The position numbers and the translations under genes were made by a program. The notes below the pieces were generated by a model. That model did not search any database, was not told the origin of the DNA, and saw nothing but the letters and a program-made list of their open reading frames with translations. From an uncultured Veillonellaceae bacterium (GTDB lineage: Bacteria; Bacillota; Negativicutes; Veillonellales; Negativicoccaceae), in NCBI GenBank assembly GCA_947254705.1, contig CAMYCX010000054.1, positions 1 through 8,563 on the forward strand: a stretch of DNA of 8,563 bases, in the 5' to 3' direction. This document shows, piece after piece, positions 5,687-8,563 of this stretch; position 1 is the stretch's first letter; each line of letters starts with the position of its first letter.

Positions 5687-7135
5687 ATGGAAAATAAAAA
5701 AATGAAAGTTCGTTTTGCGCCAAGTCCTACCGGTCCGTTTCATATAGGCGGAGCGCGCTCCGCTTTATTTAATTGGCTACTGGCGAAGCACGAAGGTGGT
5801 ACTTTTTTAGTGCGGATTGAGGATACTGATTTGGATCGGTCTACAAAAGAGTCAGAAGAGAATATTAAAGACGCATTGCGCTGGTTGGGAATCAACTGGG
5901 ATGAAGGTATTGATGTAGGTGGGCCGAACTCACCATATCGCCAGAGTGAACGCCTGGATATTTATCGTAAATATACGAAGCAGCTGATGGACGAAGGAAA
6001 AGCGTACTATTGTTACTGTACGAAAGAGGAGCTTGAAGAATCAAGCAGACAGCAGATGGCAGAAGGGAAAACGCCGGTTTATAGTGGACGTTGTCGTCAT
6101 TTGAGTGCAGATGAGCGAGCAGTATTTGAGGCGGAAGGACGAAAGCCGACCGTGCGCCTGTGTTGCCCAGAAAACGAAACATTGACATTTGATGATATGG
6201 TTCGGGGAAAAATGAGTTTTGACTCTGGTGGCATCGGTGATTTTATTATTGTTAAATCTGACGGTATGCCTGTTTATAACTATGGCGTTGTCATTGACGA
6301 TGCGGAGATGGGAATTACGCATGTCATTCGGGCTGAGGAGCATTTATCTAACACTCCCCGCCAGCTTGTTATATATCATGCATTGGGTTTCCAAGAGCCG
6401 TGTTTCGGTCATATTTCGCTGATTCTTGGAAAAGACTATAAAAAAATGAGCAAACGGCATGGAGCGACGGCGGTTGAACAATACAAAAATTTAGGTTATC
6501 TCCCGGATGCAATTATTAACTTTTTGGCCTTACTTGGTTGGGCTCCTGAAGATGAAGAAGAGCTTTTTAATGTAGATGAGTTGATTGCTCGTTTTTCAAT
6601 GGACCGAGTATCAAAAAATCCGGCGGTATTTGATATTGATAAACTGAACTGGATTAACTTTCACTATATGAAAAAATTAACCCCGGAAAAACTACTGGAT
6701 ATTACGTTACCTCATTTACAAAAGGCAGGTTTTGTTTCGACACCGAGTCAAGCAGAACGGGAGCGTTTACTTCGTATGGTCGACGGATTACGTGATCATA
6801 TTTATTACGGTGCACAAGTTGTAGAGCACGCACGTCCATTTTTTGAACGGCCAACCGTTCTTACTGAGGAGTGTGCAGAAGTATTAGAAGAAGAAGCGGC
6901 ACCTACTGTTTTAAGGGCATTTGCCGCACAACTTCAAGAGACTAGAGATTTGACGTCATACAACGTTAAAGAAATAATTAAATGTATTCAAAAGGAACAC
7001 AAAATCAAGGGGAAGAGTTTATATGCTCCTTTGCGTGTCGCGCTAACCGGTATGATGCATGGTCCGGATTTGACCATGGTGGTATCAGTCCTGGGTAAAG
7101 AAGAGGCGCTGGAGCGGCTTTCGGCACGAATGTAA
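5687..7135 (+). CDS. gltX: Glutamate--tRNA ligase (GluRS)
   Basis: A 482-residue class I aminoacyl-tRNA synthetase, normal length for bacterial GluRS. It joins glutamate to tRNA-Glu using ATP. The HIGH-type signature is FHIGG at 18-22, preceded by RFAPSPTG, and the KMSKS loop is KMSKR at 253-257. The zinc-type insert has C109-x-C111-x24-C136, the same spacing as the E. coli zinc-binding GluRS, with H138 where E. coli has the fourth ligand Tyr. The catalytic domain covers about residues 1-320 and the helical anticodon-binding domain the rest. In many Firmicutes that lack GlnRS, this enzyme also charges tRNA-Gln for later amidation; the window does not decide this. The start at 5687 follows AAGGA at 5673-5677 with a 9-nt spacer. 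A second in-frame ATG at 5702 lies immediately before KVRFAPSPTG and would remove five residues, but it lacks a ribosome binding site. The gene has its own upstream region and a strong terminator, so it is probably monocistronic. Confidence 0.97.
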   Translation: MENKKMKVRFAPSPTGPFHIGGARSALFNWLLAKHEGGTFLVRIEDTDLDRSTKESEENIKDALRWLGINWDEGIDVGGPNSPYRQSERLDIYRKYTKQLMDEGKAYYCYCTKEELEESSRQQMAEGKTPVYSGRCRHLSADERAVFEAEGRKPTVRLCCPENETLTFDDMVRGKMSFDSGGIGDFIIVKSDGMPVYNYGVVIDDAEMGITHVIRAEEHLSNTPRQLVIYHALGFQEPCFGHISLILGKDYKKMSKRHGATAVEQYKNLGYLPDAIINFLALLGWAPEDEEELFNVDELIARFSMDRVSKNPAVFDIDKLNWINFHYMKKLTPEKLLDITLPHLQKAGFVSTPSQAERERLLRMVDGLRDHIYYGAQVVEHARPFFERPTVLTEECAEVLEEEAAPTVLRAFAAQLQETRDLTSYNVKEIIKCIQKEHKIKGKSLYAPLRVALTGMMHGPDLTMVVSVLGKEEALERLSARM

Positions 7136-7152
7136 TATGCTATATAGTTTTC

Positions 7153-7186
7153 AAAATCTGCTATCGAAGAGATGGCGGATTTTTTT
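7153..7186 (+). terminator. Rho-independent terminator after gltX
   Basis: A 12-bp stem pairs AAATCTGCTATC (7154-7165) with GATGGCGGATTT (7171-7182), including two G-U pairs. The loop is GAAGA. A run of seven T (7180-7186) overlaps and follows the 3' arm. It lies 17 bases after the gltX stop codon. Confidence 0.85.
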
Positions 7187-7195
7187 GTGCAGGTA

Positions 7196-7224
7196 TTGAC
7201 TATTTATTCATAAAACAGTATAAT
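7196..7224 (+). promoter_or_regulatory. Strong sigma-A-type promoter for the first lipoprotein gene
   Basis: TTGACT (7196-7201), an exact 17-bp spacer and a consensus TATAAT (7219-7224). It starts ten bases after the gltX terminator T-run. The predicted transcription start near 7231 coincides with the AAAGGAGG ribosome binding site (7231-7238), so the leader would be only about 16 nt and leaves no room for a riboswitch or attenuator. Confidence 0.85.
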
Positions 7225-7246
7225 TATTGAAAAGGAGGAATGAATT

Positions 7247-8023
7247 ATGAACAAGAAAATGGCTGTTATCGCTTTAGCAATGGGGGTATTGATGCTCGTA
7301 GGTTGTGGTGCATCGACACCATCAACGCCTTCCGGTAATGTTCTAAAGGTCGGAACCAATGCGACATTTGTACCGTTTGAGTTCGTTGGTGAAAATCACC
7401 AACTTAGCGGATTTGATATCGAGCTGGTAAATGCACTGGCAAATGAAATGGGGATGGAGGTAGAAATACATAATATTGCATTTGACGGATTAATTCCTGC
7501 GCTAGGGACCGGTCAAATTGATTTGGCTGCTTCGGGTATGACAATCACTTCGGAACGTGCAAATCAAATTGACTTCAGCAGTCCGTACTATCAATCGGGG
7601 CTGGGAGCTGTTATTTTGCAAAACTCATCAATTCAGACTATTTATGATTTACACGATAAAAAAGTGGCAGTTCAGATGGGAACTACTGGTGCACAAAAGG
7701 CAGCAGAAATTGACGGTGTTGTATTGCGGACTTTCGATCATAACTCCGACGCAATGTTAGAATTGAACAAAGGAGGGGTGGATGCAGTTATATCGGACGT
7801 ACCTGTATTACAGTATTTTTTGGCCCAAAATAGGAATACAGCAATGAAACTGATACGTATTGAAACGTCCAAGCCGGAGTATTTTGGGTTTGGCATAAAA
7901 AAAGGAAATACGGAGTTAAAAAAGAAAGTAGATGCAGCATTGCAAGCATTGAAAGAAAATGGCAAGTTGGATGATTTATATCAAAAATATTTTCATGAAA
8001 ATGCACCAAAGATGCCGTATTGA
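7247..8023 (+). CDS. Amino-acid ABC transporter substrate-binding lipoprotein (SBP family 3)
   Basis: A 258-residue extracytoplasmic solute-binding protein that captures an amino acid and hands it to an ABC permease. The N-terminus is a lipoprotein signal: lysines at 3-4, a hydrophobic core, then lipobox LVGC with lipidated C20, and a Ser/Thr/Pro-rich linker. The mature domain starts at about VLKVGTNATFVPFEF. Family-3 marks follow: GFDIELVNALANEMG, FDGLIPAL, GQIDLAASGMTIT, and SERANQIDFSSPYY. R104 in SERA is at the position that usually binds the ligand carboxylate. D184 in VISDVP is at the position that usually binds the ligand amino group. Both point to an amino-acid ligand, but which one cannot be read from the sequence. 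The ATG follows AAAGGAGG with an 8-nt spacer. The next gene is a paralogue; no permease or ATPase gene is in the window, so its partner may be encoded downstream or elsewhere. Confidence 0.92.
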   Translation: MNKKMAVIALAMGVLMLVGCGASTPSTPSGNVLKVGTNATFVPFEFVGENHQLSGFDIELVNALANEMGMEVEIHNIAFDGLIPALGTGQIDLAASGMTITSERANQIDFSSPYYQSGLGAVILQNSSIQTIYDLHDKKVAVQMGTTGAQKAAEIDGVVLRTFDHNSDAMLELNKGGVDAVISDVPVLQYFLAQNRNTAMKLIRIETSKPEYFGFGIKKGNTELKKKVDAALQALKENGKLDDLYQKYFHENAPKMPY

Positions 8024-8024
8024 C

Positions 8025-8053
8025 TTGAATAATTGACGAAATATCTATACAAT
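8025..8053 (+). promoter_or_regulatory. Predicted promoter for the second lipoprotein gene
   Basis: TTGAAT (8025-8030), a 17-bp spacer and TACAAT (8048-8053), beginning two bases after the stop codon of the first lipoprotein gene. A start near 8060 would give a leader of about 37 nt. A second possible -10, TGA-TATGAT at 8062-8070, is identical over nine bases to the extended -10 of gltX but lacks a -35 at proper distance. No terminator separates the two lipoprotein genes, so readthrough is also possible. Confidence 0.6.
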
Positions 8054-8096
8054 GGCGGTAATGATATGATCATCATGTTGGATAGGAGGATGAAAT

Positions 8097-8563
8097 ATGA
8101 AATCAAAATGGGGTAGCTTGTTGTTAATGATGGTATGCTGTTTGGCATTGCTTGTTGGTTGCGGTAGCGATTCTCCCTCGAATTCGCCAGCAGGAAAGGT
8201 TCTGCGTGTAGGTGCAGAAACTACTTTCCCACCATTTGAATTTGCGGATGATAAGGGGAATTATGCAGGATTTGACTTGGACCTAATTCATGCGATTGCT
8301 GATGAAATGGGGTATACGGTAGAGTTTAAAAGTATGGGGTTTGATGCGTTGATTCCGGCACTGAACAGTGGCCAGATTGACACGATCATTTCTGCGATGT
8401 CAATTACGGACGAACGTAAGCAGACCGTATTGTTTAGTGATCCTTATTATCGTTCGGGGGTTGCAATAGTTGTTCGGAAAGATAATCAGGATGTTAACGG
8501 AAAAGAAGATTTGATAGGGAAAACAATTGCATGTCAAATAGGTAATACGGGAGCGATTCTTGC
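8097..8563 (+). CDS. Amino-acid ABC transporter substrate-binding lipoprotein, paralogue (3' end outside window)
   Basis: The first 155 codons of a second solute-binding lipoprotein; the frame is open to the window edge. The ATG follows AGGAGG at 8084-8089 with a 7-nt spacer. The signal peptide ends in lipobox LVGC with C22, followed by a short Ser/Pro/Asn linker. The mature part begins VLRVGAETTFPPFEF and carries GFDLDLIHAIADEMG, FDALIPAL, SGQIDTIISAMSIT and the ligand-carboxylate Arg in TDERKQ, followed by FSDPYYRSG. By eye about half the residues match the preceding gene over the visible mature region, so the pair probably arose by duplication. The linker, the residues after PYYRSG and the spacer loops differ, so the ligands may differ. 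The second-lobe Asp that binds the amino group lies outside the window. The gene may lead an operon with the permease and ATPase. Confidence 0.9.
   Translation, partial: MKSKWGSLLLMMVCCLALLVGCGSDSPSNSPAGKVLRVGAETTFPPFEFADDKGNYAGFDLDLIHAIADEMGYTVEFKSMGFDALIPALNSGQIDTIISAMSITDERKQTVLFSDPYYRSGVAIVVRKDNQDVNGKEDLIGKTIACQIGNTGAIL

Noticed and set aside
8033..8070. TTGACG (8033-8038) paired with TATGAT (8065-8070) as a promoter
   Set aside because: The spacer would be 26 bp, far outside the 15-19 bp range; TTGAAT-17-TACAAT just upstream fits better.
1..8563. Mobile elements, CRISPR arrays, tRNA or rRNA genes
   Set aside because: No transposase, terminal repeats, spaced repeats or cloverleaf-like sequence was seen; almost all of the window is occupied by recognised genes.

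Overview
This window looks like a stretch of a low-to-mid-GC Firmicutes chromosome (GC in the mid 40s by eye). The gene order mcsB-clpC-radA-yacL-gltX is the classic Firmicutes stress/housekeeping neighbourhood, with AGGAGG-type ribosome binding sites, sigma-A-like promoters and Rho-independent terminators. The protein style and compact arrangement suggest a member of the Negativicutes (Veillonellaceae-type relatives such as Megasphaera, Anaeroglobus or Dialister). That placement is inference from general resemblance, not from a database comparison. All genes are on the + strand.

Layout. Positions 1-363 hold the 3' end of mcsB (protein arginine kinase). It is followed after 33 bp by a complete clpC (397-2862), the AAA+ unfoldase that works with ClpP on substrates marked or delivered by the McsA/McsB system. 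A long perfect palindrome (2864-2897) then acts as a terminator and closes this stress operon. radA (DNA-repair ATPase, 2950-4323) and yacL (membrane-anchored PIN-TRAM protein, 4420-5526) follow, each with a plausible promoter of its own. gltX (glutamyl-tRNA synthetase, 5687-7135) has a 160-bp upstream region with an extended -10 promoter and an operator-like inverted repeat, and it ends in a strong terminator (7153-7186). The last part holds two tandem, related genes for amino-acid ABC-transporter substrate-binding lipoproteins (7247-8023, and 8097 to the window edge, truncated). Each has its own promoter.

How the genes relate. McsB and ClpC form one protein quality-control module. RadA (recombination and repair), YacL (probable nuclease of unknown role) and GltX are conserved neighbours rather than one pathway. 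Compared with the Bacillus subtilis order clpC-radA-disA-yacL-ispD-ispF-gltX, the disA, ispD and ispF genes are absent here. The two lipoproteins look like a separate, duplicated uptake locus; permease and ATPase genes are not inside the window.

I found no new mobile element, CRISPR array, RNA gene or unknown multi-gene system. Every large open frame that is not listed lies inside a well-supported gene on another frame or strand. No gene-free stretch exceeds 300 bases; the longest is the 160 bp before gltX. The points worth a second look are mostly regulatory structures and the contracted gene order.
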